Shown: positions 37,435-46,880, numbered from the stretch's first letter. The stretch is 64,000 nt of DNA from an uncultured Clostridia bacterium (GCA_948676835.1 CAPOZU010000007.1:1-64000), one strand, 5' to 3'. Notes: generated from the sequence alone by a model not told the origin. Program-made: numbers and translations.

Positions 37435-38195
37435 TGAAAAAGAACTTTTTATTAGTATTTTTTTCAATTATAATAATTGTTTTTTCTTTTGTTATGCCTA
37501 ATTTATTACTTGGAGCAGAAGATGTAGCACGAGAAAAAGAAATTTTTATAAGACAGAAAAAACAAAATAAAAAAATTGATGTTCAAGCAGAAAAAATATA
37601 TTTAGTAACATTTATTCATGATATATATCAAATTAAAGATGAAAAAATATATAATGTAAAAACAAAATCTACTTCATATAGTGGACCTGTAACATCACGT
37701 ATTGAGCAAGAATCTCCAACAGAAAAATTTAAAAATGAGATATCAAAATTAATTTCAAATGAAATATTAAATGAAATAAATTTTGATGAATATATAGATT
37801 ACCTTGAAGTAGAAAACTATTTCCCGTTAGATTATATTGTTCGTTCATGTAGTATGCCAAAAGAAAACGGAGATTTTATTGAAATTAATGTTGAGCAAAA
37901 AACCGGAAAAATAATTAGTATTTATTTTTCAGAAAACTTTTTAAGAACAGATGCTGAAGTTGAAAAACAGCTTAGAAATTATGCAAAATATTTGGATTTA
38001 GATATAATAGATGATTGGGAATTTCATAATAATATTTTAGAATCAGAAAAAGCACAATTAACTATTATGTTAGATAAAAAAGATAATTCTTATATGCTTA
38101 CTATTGCTCCAATAGATATATATGATGAATATGTTGCAGAAGATACTGCATTTAGTCATGAATATGAAATTGTAGAATCAACCAAGAAAAAATAG
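37434..38195 (+). CDS. Exported protein linked to the two-component system
   Basis: A 253-residue protein with an N-terminal signal/anchor helix (residues ~4-26) and a soluble remainder predicted outside the cell. Residues ~125-200 (a segment ending TGKIISIYFS) hint at a PepSY-like turn, but no family is certain. The ATG overlaps the kinase stop by one base, so it is translationally coupled and probably an accessory sensor or regulator of the kinase. Confidence 0.6.
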   Translation: MKKNFLLVFFSIIIIVFSFVMPNLLLGAEDVAREKEIFIRQKKQNKKIDVQAEKIYLVTFIHDIYQIKDEKIYNVKTKSTSYSGPVTSRIEQESPTEKFKNEISKLISNEILNEINFDEYIDYLEVENYFPLDYIVRSCSMPKENGDFIEINVEQKTGKIISIYFSENFLRTDAEVEKQLRNYAKYLDLDIIDDWEFHNNILESEKAQLTIMLDKKDNSYMLTIAPIDIYDEYVAEDTAFSHEYEIVESTKKK

Positions 38196-38259
38196 ATACA
38201 ACTCAGATACAGTAAAACTACAACTTTGATACAATACAAATACAATTTAGATACCTGCG

Positions 38260-38289
38260 AGTGCTATATTAAATATAGCACTTTTAATT
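38260..38289 (+). terminator. Intrinsic terminator after the two-component operon
   Basis: AGTGCTATATT pairs with AATATAGCACT (38260-38282), followed by TTTAATTT. Confidence 0.7.
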
Positions 38290-38330
38290 TGTTATTGACA
38301 TAACAAATTAAAACATTTTAGGAGGTATTT

Positions 38331-39047
38331 ATGGAATTTATTGCAAATGAAGGTAAGAAAGTTGAAATAGAAGTACAAGGAGAAAAATATCTAAGACATG
38401 CAATTAAAACACGATTTGTAAATCAAGGAGATAGTTATATAGATCTTTTTAGAGAATATGTAAGCCCTATATATGAATATGGAGACATTGTTTCAAGTAG
38501 TGAAAAGATTATTGCACTATGCCAAAATAGAGTTGTAAAAAGGGAAGATATAAAAATTGGATTTTGGGCAAAATTTCTATCGAAGTTTGCTTGTCACAAA
38601 AATAGAGGTGGTTATGGTGTTGGAATGACTATAAATATGCAATATGCAATTAATAAAGTAGGACTTCCTAAAGTACTATTTGCAAGTATTATTGGAGGAA
38701 TTACTAAATTAATTGGAATTAAAGGGATGTTTTATAAAATTGTTGGACAAGAAGTTACAGGTTTAGATGGATTTTATGATGGAGCATGGGATGAATATAG
38801 AGATATAGGAATAGAAATACCAGAAAATCCAGATAAAGTTTGTAATGAAATAAAAGATAAACTTGGAATAAGTATGATGATAGTTGATTCAAATGATTTT
38901 GGACGTGAGATACTTGGAAAATCTTACGATATTGATTTACCAGATAATTATTTAAAAGAATTAATAAGAGATAACCCAGCAGGGCAAGGAAAACAACAAA
39001 CTCCAATTATATTGATAAGAAAAAGTAGTAACCAAATAAACAATTAA
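38331..39047 (+). CDS. CofE-like F420:L-glutamate ligase family protein
   Basis: A 238-residue member of the F420_ligase (CofE-like) family. It shows DIVSSSEKIIALCQNR (~50-66), HKNRGGYGVG, and a C-terminal half ending GQGKQQTPIILIRK. True CofE adds glutamate to F420-0. Many Clostridia carry such homologues without a known F420 pathway, so another gamma-glutamyl ligase role is likely. AGGAGG precedes the start. No F420 genes are nearby. Confidence 0.72.
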   Translation: MEFIANEGKKVEIEVQGEKYLRHAIKTRFVNQGDSYIDLFREYVSPIYEYGDIVSSSEKIIALCQNRVVKREDIKIGFWAKFLSKFACHKNRGGYGVGMTINMQYAINKVGLPKVLFASIIGGITKLIGIKGMFYKIVGQEVTGLDGFYDGAWDEYRDIGIEIPENPDKVCNEIKDKLGISMMIVDSNDFGREILGKSYDIDLPDNYLKELIRDNPAGQGKQQTPIILIRKSSNQINN

Positions 39048-39083
39048 TGTCAATATATTAGTAGAAGGGCATAGGGAGTTTTT

Positions 39084-39794
39084 ATGAAAAAAATAGTTGT
39101 AATTATAGTAATATGTATAATTTGCGGAATTATAAAAAATTATGGTAATACAAAAAAAGTGGAAAATATAATCAATAATGATATTATAAAAGAAAATGAT
39201 AATGGTATAAAAACAGAAGATAAGAAAAAAGAAATTGATGATTGGAGACTTGTTTTAGTAAATTATGAAAATACACTGCCAAAAAATTTTGAGCCAGAAT
39301 TAAGTGATATAGATAAAACAAGAAAATTTGATTCAAGAGCAATAGAATATTTAATGCAAATGCTTCAAGATATGAAATCTCAAGGATGTAAAAATATTTG
39401 GCCCCAATCAACATATAGAAGTGTTGCAAGACAAGAAGAAATATTTAATAAAAAAGTTAATTCATACATAAGTATGGGAAAAACAAAAGAAGAGGCAGAA
39501 AAATTAACTTTGCAAAAAATTAATAAACCAGGAACTAGTGAACACAATTTAGGATTAGCAGTAGATTTTAATAATGTTGATTATAATTTTGAAAAATCAA
39601 AAGAGTATAAATGGTTAATGGAAAATGCTGAAAACTATGGATTTATACTTAGATATCCAAGAGAGAAAAAAGATATAACAAAAGTTGACTGCGAACCATG
39701 GCATTGGAGATATGTAGGTGAAGAACATGCTAAAAAAATGAATGAATTAAATATGTGTTTAGAAGAATATGTTGAATATTTGAAACAAAATTAA
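39084..39794 (+). CDS. VanY-type D-alanyl-D-alanine carboxypeptidase (M15B)
   Basis: A 236-residue secreted or membrane-anchored peptidase with one N-terminal hydrophobic helix. The zinc motif pieces are STYRS (~113), SEHNLGLAVDF (~153, first His and Asp) and CEPWHWRYVG (~215, catalytic Glu and third His). It trims the terminal D-Ala of cell-wall stem peptides. No van resistance genes are adjacent, so a housekeeping wall role is likely. Confidence 0.88.
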   Translation: MKKIVVIIVICIICGIIKNYGNTKKVENIINNDIIKENDNGIKTEDKKKEIDDWRLVLVNYENTLPKNFEPELSDIDKTRKFDSRAIEYLMQMLQDMKSQGCKNIWPQSTYRSVARQEEIFNKKVNSYISMGKTKEEAEKLTLQKINKPGTSEHNLGLAVDFNNVDYNFEKSKEYKWLMENAENYGFILRYPREKKDITKVDCEPWHWRYVGEEHAKKMNELNMCLEEYVEYLKQN

Positions 39795-39873
39795 GAATAA
39801 AAAGTAAACAGTTTATTGATAATTGTTTACTTTTTTGATAATATATAATTCTAAAATACAAGCAGTGTCAAGG

Positions 39874-39949
39874 TTTGCAACTTAAAGTAGCAAAGAAAAT
39901 TTAAGTTGCAAATAATAGTTGGTAGAAAAAATATCTATGCAACTTTAAA
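39874..39949 (+). promoter_or_regulatory. Inverted-repeat candidate operator upstream of XRE gene
   Basis: TTTGCAACTTAAA (39874-39886) and TTTAAGTTGCAAA (39900-39912) are perfect 13-nt inverted arms separated by 13 nt. A third half-site TGCAACTTTAAA lies at 39938-39949. The arrangement suggests autoregulation by the XRE-type protein encoded at 39974. Confidence 0.55.
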
Positions 39950-39973
39950 ATTGAATATAGGAGGTGTATAGAT

Positions 39974-40843
39974 ATGAGTTTTAGTGAAAACTTACAAGTA
40001 TTAAGAAAAAAGAATAATATGTCACAAGAACAATTGGCAGAAAAACTTGAGGTATCAAGGCAAGCAGTATCAAAATGGGAAAGTGGAAATGGGTATCCAG
40101 AAACAGATAAACTAATGTCTATTTGTGAAATATTTGAATGTAGTATTGATGAAATATTAAAAGGAAAGATTTCAGAAGATACTAATGAAGACAAAAAACA
40201 ATATGAGAATCTAATGAATAGATTTAGCAAAGGTATGGCTATAGCTGTAGGACTTATATTAGTTGGTGTAACAATTTTTATGTATTTTGCGGGAATGGAG
40301 GAAAGATATTCTACAATTGGTCTTGTAATACTACTACTTTTTGTACTAATGGCAGTTCCAATATTTATAATATTAGGAATGGAGCAAGAAAATTATAAAA
40401 AGAAACATCCTGTACTTCCAAATATGTACACAGAAGATGAAGTTGAAAAATTTAATTCTAAATTTGCAAAAGCTATAGCATTAGGAGTAGGATTAAATAT
40501 ATTAGGAGCGATACAATTAATTTTCTTATATGGAATGGAAATTTTTAATGATGAAAGTACAATACCAGTAGTTATTTTATTAGCATTAACAACCATTGCA
40601 GTTCCAATATATATTTTTTACGGAATTCAAAAATCTAAATACGATATTGAGTTATATAATAAAATGACTTTAAAAAAACCAGATGATAAAGCAGGGAAAA
40701 TTTGCGGTGTTATAATGTTAATTGCAACAATAATTTTCTTTTGTTTAGGTGCTTTTAGAAGTTTATGGCATATTGCTTGGATTGTATATCCAATAGGTGG
40801 ATTAATATGTGGTATTGTTTCAATAATACTTGAAAAAGATTAG
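39974..40843 (+). CDS. XRE-family HTH regulator with membrane domain
   Basis: A 289-residue protein. Residues 1-65 are a Cro/CI-type HTH (RKKNNMSQEQLAEKLEVSRQ, AVSKWE). The C-terminal two thirds hold six hydrophobic segments. It is the same architecture as the gene at 24362 and about 50 residues longer. GGAGG precedes the start. The upstream inverted repeats probably mediate autoregulation. Signal and targets are unknown. Confidence 0.8.
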   Translation: MSFSENLQVLRKKNNMSQEQLAEKLEVSRQAVSKWESGNGYPETDKLMSICEIFECSIDEILKGKISEDTNEDKKQYENLMNRFSKGMAIAVGLILVGVTIFMYFAGMEERYSTIGLVILLLFVLMAVPIFIILGMEQENYKKKHPVLPNMYTEDEVEKFNSKFAKAIALGVGLNILGAIQLIFLYGMEIFNDESTIPVVILLALTTIAVPIYIFYGIQKSKYDIELYNKMTLKKPDDKAGKICGVIMLIATIIFFCLGAFRSLWHIAWIVYPIGGLICGIVSIILEKD

Positions 40844-40866
40844 TTTAAAAGCTAATCTTTTTTTGT
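40835..40866 (+). terminator. Intrinsic terminator
   Basis: AAAGATTAG pairs with CTAATCTTT, then TTTT. It overlaps the stop codon region of the XRE gene. Confidence 0.75.
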
Positions 40867-40898
40867 ATAAAACGAAATTTCTTGAAGAAAATAACCTT

Positions 40899-41852
40899 AT
40901 GAGAAAAAAAGTTTTTATTAAAAATCCTGAAATTTTTCAAGGTGAAAAATATTTAAATACAAATAAAAATTATTTTGAAGGATGGTATTTTAAATGTAAT
41001 AACAGTGAAGAAGGAATTTCGTTCATTCCAGGTATAAATATAGAAGAAAACGATAAAAAAGCTTTTATACAAGTAATTACAAATGAAGAATCTTATTTTA
41101 TAAATTACAATATTAATGATTTTAAATTTAAAGCCAAACCTTTTGAAATTCAAATTGGAAAAAATAGTTTTTCTAAAAGTGGTATAAATATAGACATTAA
41201 AGATGATTCACAAAAACTTGTAATCAAAGGAAATGTTAAGTTTTCAAATAGAAGAAATATTGAAACTAGTTTGCTAAATCCTAATATAATGGGACCATTT
41301 TCTTATATTCCTTTTATGGAATGCAATCACGCAATACTTTGTATGAAAAATACTACAAATGGCACTATTAATATTAATGATAAGATAATAGATTTAAAAA
41401 ACGCTACTGGATATATTGAAAAAGATTGGGGATGTTCTTTTCCTAAAAGATATATTTGGTGTCAAGGAAATAATTTTTCTAAAGAAAATATTAGTTTTAT
41501 GCTTGCAATAGCAGATGTTCCTTTTGGGTTATTTGATTTTAGAGGAATTATTTGCGATTTGATAATAGATAAAGTTGAATATAAATTTGCAACATATAAT
41601 AATACAAAGATTTTAGAATATATAATAAATGATGATAATGTAATTATAAATTTAAAAAAGAAAAATTGTTATTTGAATTTAAAAGTAATTTATGATAAAG
41701 GAAATAAATTATCAGCACCAGTAAAAGGAAAAATGTCAAAGGATATTTTTGAGAGTATTTCATCAATAATTCAAGTAACTCTAATAAAAGACAATAAAAT
41801 TATTTTTTCTGATACAAGCAAAAATTGTGGGTTAGAAATAGTTAAAAATTAA
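40899..41852 (+). CDS. Tocopherol cyclase-like family protein
   Basis: A 317-residue protein of the tocopherol-cyclase-like family widespread in Firmicutes. It has NYFEGWYFKCNN near residue 20, GPFSYIPFMECNHAI (~130) and the conserved EKDWGCSFPKRYIWCQGN (~175). The bacterial proteins are not shown to make tocopherol; a role with hydrophobic or lipid ligands is inferred. ATG 40899 is preferred because the earlier in-frame ATG at 40830 lies in the preceding gene and its terminator. Ribosome site is weak. Confidence 0.72.
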   Translation: MRKKVFIKNPEIFQGEKYLNTNKNYFEGWYFKCNNSEEGISFIPGINIEENDKKAFIQVITNEESYFINYNINDFKFKAKPFEIQIGKNSFSKSGINIDIKDDSQKLVIKGNVKFSNRRNIETSLLNPNIMGPFSYIPFMECNHAILCMKNTTNGTININDKIIDLKNATGYIEKDWGCSFPKRYIWCQGNNFSKENISFMLAIADVPFGLFDFRGIICDLIIDKVEYKFATYNNTKILEYIINDDNVIINLKKKNCYLNLKVIYDKGNKLSAPVKGKMSKDIFESISSIIQVTLIKDNKIIFSDTSKNCGLEIVKN

Positions 41853-41936
41853 ATTATAAATTTGACAAAAATATGAAATTATACTATGCTTTAAAAGTAT
41901 AATCTCGTATTTTTTTATATAAAAGGAGGGTGCCAA

Positions 41937-42554
41937 ATGAATAAAATTATAACAATAAGTAGAGAGTTTGGAAGTGGAGGAAAGGAAGTAGGTAAAAGAT
42001 TAGCAGACGAGCTTGAAATTGCATATTATGATGAAGAAATTATAACTAAGCTTGCAAAAGAAACCGGAATGTCTGAAGAATATATCCAAAATATTTCTGA
42101 AAAAGGAATATATCCTCAAAGTTTTAATTTTGGAAGAACATTTACAAGGTTTGGCGTGCTTCAAAGCAATCAAACTGAAATATTAGTAAAACAACAAGAA
42201 ATAATCAAAAAAATTGCTGAAAAAGGAAATTGTATTATTGTTGGTAGAGGCGCAGATGTTATTTTAAGAGATTATAATACATTAAATATATTTGTTTACA
42301 GCGATATGGAATCAAAAATTAATCGTTGCAAAATGAAAGCACCAGAAAATGAAAATTTAAGTGAAAAAGAATTAGAGAAAAAAATTGTGCAAGTAGATAA
42401 AAATAGAAAGAAATTTCATGAATTAATATCAAACTTAGAATGGGGAGATAAGAAAAATTATCATCTTTGCATAAATACAGCAGGACTTGAGATAAAAGAA
42501 ATAATTCCTGCACTTACTGAATATATACGAGAATGGTTTAGGAGGAAAATATAA
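41937..42554 (+). CDS. Cytidylate kinase-like family protein
   Basis: A 205-residue P-loop kinase of the cytidylate kinase-like family: ISREFGSGGKEVGKRLA (5-21) is the modified P-loop, AYYDEEII follows, and GRGADVIL is central. These paralogues of Cmk are common in Clostridia and their substrate is unproven. AGGAGG precedes the start, and the MATE gene begins 3 nt after the stop, so they are probably cotranscribed. Confidence 0.82.
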   Translation: MNKIITISREFGSGGKEVGKRLADELEIAYYDEEIITKLAKETGMSEEYIQNISEKGIYPQSFNFGRTFTRFGVLQSNQTEILVKQQEIIKKIAEKGNCIIVGRGADVILRDYNTLNIFVYSDMESKINRCKMKAPENENLSEKELEKKIVQVDKNRKKFHELISNLEWGDKKNYHLCINTAGLEIKEIIPALTEYIREWFRRKI

Positions 42555-42556
42555 AA

Positions 42557-43888
42557 ATGAGAATACAATTATCAGAACATTTTACATATAAAAAATTAAT
42601 AAAATTTACAATACCAACTATTATAATGATGATATTTACGTCAATTTATGGAATAGTAGATGGAATATTTGTATCAAATTGTGTTGGTGCAAAACCTTTT
42701 GCAGCTTTAAATTTAATTTATCCTGCATTAATGGTTTTAGGAACTATTGGATTCATGGTAGGTACTGGAGGTAGTGCCTTAGTTTCTAAAACAATGGGAG
42801 AAGGAGATAAGAAAAAAGCAAATGAATATTTTTCAATGCTAATATATCTATTAATAATTATGAGTATTATATTTACAGTTTTAGGAGCAATATTTATAAA
42901 ACCAATAGCAAAACTTTTAGGAGCAGATGAAAGTATGCTTGCAGACTGTATAATTTATGGTAGAACTTTAATGTTTTTTCTAGTTCCATTTGCTTTGCAG
43001 AACTCTTTTCAAAGTTTTCTAATTGTTGCAGAAAAACCAACTTTTGGATTAATTGTTTCTATAGCAGCAGGAGTTACTAATATGATATTAGATTTTCTTT
43101 TTGTATATGTTTTGAAAATGGGATTGTTTGGTGCTGCTCTTGCAACAGGAATAAGTCAAGTTGTTGGTGCAATTATTCCACTAATTTATTTTATAAGAAA
43201 TAAAGATAATACATTAAAATTAACAAAAGCAAAATTTGATTTAAAAGCAATTTTGCAAACCTGTGCAAATGGTTCATCAGAAATGCTAACAAACTTATCT
43301 ATGTCTCTTGTTACTATATTATATAATATGCAACTTATGAAATATGCAGGAGCAGACGGAGTTGTAGCTTATGGAATTATAATGTATGTAAGTTTTATAT
43401 TTGTGGGAACATATTTAGGATATTCAATTGGTACAGCTCCTATTATTGGATATCATTATGGAGCTGGAAATACTGATGAATTAAAATGTTTATTAAAGAA
43501 AAGCTTAATATTAATTGGAGTAACAGCAATAATTATGACTGGACTTGCTGAGATTTTATCAGAGGTGTTAGCATCAATATTTGTTAGTTATGATAAAGAG
43601 TTATTAGAAATGACAACAATAGCAATACGTCTATTCTCATTATCTTTTATAGTTAGTGGATTTAATATTTTTGCTTCATCATTTTTTACAGCTTTAAACA
43701 ATGGATTTGTTTCAGCAACAATATCATTTTTAAGAACTTTAGTATTTCAAGTTGCTGTAATAATTATACTTCCATTACTTTTTGGGTTAAATGGAATTTG
43801 GTTTGCTGTTGTGATAGCTGAAATTTTGGCATTAATTGTTAGCATTACATTTTTAATTTGTAATAGAAAAAAATATAAATATGCATAG
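42557..43888 (+). CDS. MATE-family efflux transporter
   Basis: A 443-residue membrane protein with about 12 helices, of the MATE/MepA type. It has GIVDGIFVSNCVGA in the first helix and the typical repeat of the fold in the second half (SSEMLTNLSMSL). It exports drugs or metabolites using Na+ or H+. AGGAGG lies in the end of the upstream kinase gene. Substrate unknown. Confidence 0.9.
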   Translation: MRIQLSEHFTYKKLIKFTIPTIIMMIFTSIYGIVDGIFVSNCVGAKPFAALNLIYPALMVLGTIGFMVGTGGSALVSKTMGEGDKKKANEYFSMLIYLLIIMSIIFTVLGAIFIKPIAKLLGADESMLADCIIYGRTLMFFLVPFALQNSFQSFLIVAEKPTFGLIVSIAAGVTNMILDFLFVYVLKMGLFGAALATGISQVVGAIIPLIYFIRNKDNTLKLTKAKFDLKAILQTCANGSSEMLTNLSMSLVTILYNMQLMKYAGADGVVAYGIIMYVSFIFVGTYLGYSIGTAPIIGYHYGAGNTDELKCLLKKSLILIGVTAIIMTGLAEILSEVLASIFVSYDKELLEMTTIAIRLFSLSFIVSGFNIFASSFFTALNNGFVSATISFLRTLVFQVAVIIILPLLFGLNGIWFAVVIAEILALIVSITFLICNRKKYKYA

Positions 43889-43894
43889 GAAAAA

Positions 43895-43923
43895 GGAGAC
43901 CTTGAGAGGTCTCCACTTTTTTG
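43895..43923. terminator. Terminator between MATE gene and convergent DHH gene
   Basis: GGAGACCT (43895-43902) pairs with AGGTCTCC (43907-43914), then ACTTTTTT. It is followed by the 3' end of the converging DHH gene. Confidence 0.8.
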
Positions 43924-43932
43924 CCCAAAGTA

Positions 43933-44904
43933 TTAGATTACTTTTTGAATTCTCGAAATCATGATTTCAAAAATATTGTCTAAATTTCCTACTGCTGTAA
44001 AACCTGCTGAGTAGCTGTGTCCGCCACCTTTAATGAATTTTCCTTCAGCTACAAGCTCACTACAGATTGCATTTAAATCCACATTAGAATTTAAAGCACG
44101 CATTGAACCTTTCCACTGTCCTTTATCATTCATTATTGCAAAAATCAAAAAATCATATTCTATAGACTTTTGAAGTTCTGCAATAATAGATTTATGATTT
44201 ACAGTATTCAGATTTCTTTCAGAAGCTAACAAATCTTCTTGAGTCAAGTAAGTACAGAAAATTGAATCAGAGAAAAATCCTCTATCTTTAGCAATTTTGG
44301 CAAGTTTTATAGTACGATCGCTTGGAGATGTAAGTTTGTGTACAATAAAGTCCACATCTACACTAAATTCACTCAAAGATTTGATAATCTCTTTACCTTT
44401 ATTACTTGTGTTCAAGGTTAAATTGTTTGTATCAGAAATTAAACCAGTTGCAACACATGTAAGGAAGTTCCTGTTTGTAGAGTAAAAAGTTTCATAAATA
44501 ATGCAGGTGCAAGAAGGAGCGTTATGATCAATAATACCATAATTAAAAGGAATTGTAGTTTCATCATGATGATCGAAACAGATAATACAATCAGAACGCT
44601 TCAAAATATCTTCACCTTCAAGTAAATGCATGCAAGCAACATCAACAACAATTACCACATCATATTTCTCTTTTGAAGGGTATGTCTTTAAATACTCGAT
44701 ACCTGGAATAAATGAGAAATCATCAAGAAATTCAGGGATAATAACATCAATATTATCTTCCTGTTTTCCAGTACTAATAAGATGCCAAAGAACAGCTAAG
44801 CTACTGGAAATTGCATCTCCATCAGGCCGAGTATGTGTGATAATTGCAAAAGTTTCTGCTGTAGAAAAAATGTTGGATAAGTTTTCAGTTGAAATAGTAT
44901 CCAT
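43933..44904 (-). CDS. DHH/DHHA1 phosphoesterase, NrnA-like
   Basis: A 323-residue DHH-family protein. Metal motifs include THTRPDGDA (~23-31), VDVACMH, CFDHHDET (~105) and LISDTNN; the DHHA1 domain ends in GGGHSYSAG. This is the architecture of NrnA-type nanoRNase/pAp phosphatases, which degrade very short RNAs or 3'-phosphoadenosine 5'-phosphate. ATG at 44904 fits AAAGGAGG upstream; an earlier in-frame ATG at 44946 overlaps the promoter. GC is higher than in native genes, and CGG encodes Arg. Confidence 0.82.
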   Translation of the reverse strand: MDTISTENLSNIFSTAETFAIITHTRPDGDAISSSLAVLWHLISTGKQEDNIDVIIPEFLDDFSFIPGIEYLKTYPSKEKYDVVIVVDVACMHLLEGEDILKRSDCIICFDHHDETTIPFNYGIIDHNAPSCTCIIYETFYSTNRNFLTCVATGLISDTNNLTLNTSNKGKEIIKSLSEFSVDVDFIVHKLTSPSDRTIKLAKIAKDRGFFSDSIFCTYLTQEDLLASERNLNTVNHKSIIAELQKSIEYDFLIFAIMNDKGQWKGSMRALNSNVDLNAICSELVAEGKFIKGGGHSYSAGFTAVGNLDNIFEIMISRIQKVI

Positions 44905-44936
44905 ATAAAAGACCTCCTTTAAGTTTTTCGGGTAAC

Positions 44937-44965
44937 ATAATAACATGAAAAGATGGAATTGTAAA
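44937..44965 (-). promoter_or_regulatory. Promoter of the NrnA-like DHH gene
   Basis: On the - strand: TTTACA (44965-44960), 17-nt spacer, TATTAT (44942-44937). Confidence 0.65.
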
Positions 44966-45127
44966 GTGAAATTTAGGAATGCTCGAAAATTTCATTTTTA
45001 AACTTTGATGAAATTTAAGGACGTTTGAAAAGTTTTATTATTAAGAAAGATTTAAGAAAAAAATTTTATAATAAATGCTATAATTTTATTTGAAAAGGTA
45101 AATATAATTATAGGAGATATTTAATTT

Positions 45128-45634
45128 ATGAAAAATAAAAATAAATTAACAAGTATTTTGCTTGGGATATATGTAATACTTATAAGTTGGATTATTGTAT
45201 TTAAAATGCAATTTAATTTTGAACATTTGCCATATATTCGTTCAATTAATTTAATTCCATTTGGAGAATCCGTTATTATAAATGGAAAAATATATTTTGG
45301 AGAAATAATAAATAATTTAATAGTATTCATTCCAGTTGGTTTATATTTAGGAATGATATGGAAAGACAAAAAGTTTATTAAAAAAGTTATGCCAATACTA
45401 TCATTAACTTTAATTTATGAAATGTTACAATATATATTTCATGTAGGTGCGACTGATATAACAGATGTTATTATGAATACTTTGGGTGGAATTATAGGAA
45501 TTTTAGTTATTAATTGTTTATATAAAATATTTAAAAATAATGAAAAAGTAGATAAAATTTTAAATATTTTAGCAACAATTTGTACTTTGGGAGTAGTTTG
45601 TTTAATAATAGTTTTGATAGTTTGTAACTTGTGA
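45128..45634 (+). CDS. VanZ-like membrane protein 1
   Basis: A 168-residue VanZ-family protein with about five hydrophobic segments, NLIPFGES (~40) and an ATDITDVIMNTLGGIIG motif (~115). VanZ proteins modify sensitivity to lipoglycopeptides in some hosts; no vancomycin-resistance genes are nearby. It is followed by a second VanZ-like gene whose ribosome site lies right after this stop. Confidence 0.8.
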   Translation: MKNKNKLTSILLGIYVILISWIIVFKMQFNFEHLPYIRSINLIPFGESVIINGKIYFGEIINNLIVFIPVGLYLGMIWKDKKFIKKVMPILSLTLIYEMLQYIFHVGATDITDVIMNTLGGIIGILVINCLYKIFKNNEKVDKILNILATICTLGVVCLIIVLIVCNL

Positions 45635-45645
45635 GGAGGAATATT

Positions 45646-46188
45646 TTGAGTTTAATAATTTTTATAATTATTTATATATTCATTTATTTTATGTTTTTAA
45701 AAAATAAAGAAAAATTGCAAATCTTAAAAATATCAATGATGTATTTTTATTTATGTGCAGTTCTTTTTGTAACAATACTTCCAATCGATTTTACATTAGA
45801 TTTAAAATGGGAATATCACAGCTCTGTTAAAGTAACTTACATACATTTGAAGCCATTTAATGATTTAATTATGGGATATAGAGGAGCTGTAAAGCAAATT
45901 ATTTTAAATATAATAATGACAATTCCTTTTGGATTTTTATGTTGTATTTTAAAAAAGAATAGCACAATTATAGGAGTTACATTAAAAACGTTTATACTAA
46001 GTTTTTCAATAGAATTTTTACAGTTAATTATGACTATATTTTTATTGCATCATAGAAGCTGTGATGTAACAGATTTAATTACCAATGTAATTGGAGGAAT
46101 AATAGGATTTATATTGTATAAATTAATTAGATGGATTATTAATAAGAAAGGAATTATAGTATTATGGACGAAAAAGAAAAGATGTTAG
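45646..46188 (+). CDS. VanZ-like membrane protein 2
   Basis: A 180-residue VanZ-family protein with KPFNDLIMG and RSCDVTDLITNVIGGIIG near the C-terminal half. TTG at 45646 is chosen as start because GAGGAGGA lies about 5 nt upstream; a GTG at 45631 overlaps the previous stop and lacks a site. The C-terminus overlaps the start of the acetyltransferase gene by 25 nt. Tandem VanZ paralogues may form a heteromer. Confidence 0.78.
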   Translation: MSLIIFIIIYIFIYFMFLKNKEKLQILKISMMYFYLCAVLFVTILPIDFTLDLKWEYHSSVKVTYIHLKPFNDLIMGYRGAVKQIILNIIMTIPFGFLCCILKKNSTIIGVTLKTFILSFSIEFLQLIMTIFLLHHRSCDVTDLITNVIGGIIGFILYKLIRWIINKKGIIVLWTKKKRC

Positions 46189-46727
46189 CAGGAAAGCTTT
46201 ATGATGCAAATTATAATGAAGATTTAATGAAAGAAAGACTTATGGTTAAAGATAAGTGCTTTGAATATAATAATATAAAACCTTCTAAAATAGAAGAAAG
46301 AACAGAAATTATGAAACAAATATTAGGGAAAACAGGAAATCAATTTTTGATTGAACAACCTTTTATTTGTGACTATGGTTATAATATTGAAGTTGGAGAG
46401 AATTTTTATTCAAATCATAACTTAGTTATACTAGATGCAAATAAAGTTAAATTTGGAGACAATGTTTTTATAGCACCAAATTGTGGATTTTATACAGCAG
46501 GACATCCTTTAGATTATGAAACAAGAAATAAAGGATTAGAATACGCAAAACCAATAGAAGTTGGAAATAATGTATGGATTGGCGGAAATGTGGTTGTTCT
46601 TCCAGGAGTTAAAATAGGAGATAATGTTGTAATTGGAGCTGGAAGTATAGTTACAAAAGATATTCCATCAAATTCAGTAGCTGTTGGAAATCCTTGCAGA
46701 GTTATAAAAGAATTAAAATATATGTAG
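46164..46727 (+). CDS. Hexapeptide-repeat sugar O-acetyltransferase
   Basis: A 187-residue left-handed beta-helix acyltransferase of the maltose/galactoside acetyltransferase (LacA/Maa) type. It has an N-terminal Mac domain (KEKMLAGKLYDANYNEDL), GHPLDYETR with the catalytic His, and repeats such as NVWIGGNVVVLPGVKIGDNVVIGAGSIV, ending in GNPCRVIK. It transfers acetyl from acetyl-CoA to sugars. It overlaps the VanZ-like gene, so it is cotranscribed. Confidence 0.9.
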   Translation: MDEKEKMLAGKLYDANYNEDLMKERLMVKDKCFEYNNIKPSKIEERTEIMKQILGKTGNQFLIEQPFICDYGYNIEVGENFYSNHNLVILDANKVKFGDNVFIAPNCGFYTAGHPLDYETRNKGLEYAKPIEVGNNVWIGGNVVVLPGVKIGDNVVIGAGSIVTKDIPSNSVAVGNPCRVIKELKYM

Positions 46728-46728
46728 C

Positions 46729-46823
46729 TTCTGAATTTATTTAATAAATTCAGAATTTCACTAACTGTAACAGGCATAGCCTTAACAGTTAGTGAAATTT
46801 AGGGACGCTCGAAAAAATTCACT
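46729..46823 (+). promoter_or_regulatory. Cluster of overlapping hairpins upstream of proC
   Basis: Three hairpins: 46729-46755; a perfect 15-bp stem 46754-46768 with 46785-46799; and 46791-46823. The right arm of the second is the left arm of the third, so they exclude each other. It could be a terminator region or an attenuator for proC. Confidence 0.5.
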
Positions 46824-46880
46824 TGTAATAATAAGAAAAATGTTATATAATATTACCTAATATTTAAAAAAGGAGTAAAT

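Noticed and set aside
38286..38309. Palindrome AATTTGTTA/TAACAAATT around TTGACA as operator
   Set aside because: No acceptable -10 box lies at the right distance before the ribosome site, so a promoter/operator reading is weak.
45128..46188. Vancomycin resistance cluster based on VanZ-like and VanY-like genes
   Set aside because: No vanHAX or vanRS-type genes are adjacent and the VanY-like gene is 5 kb away; these families are common outside resistance clusters.
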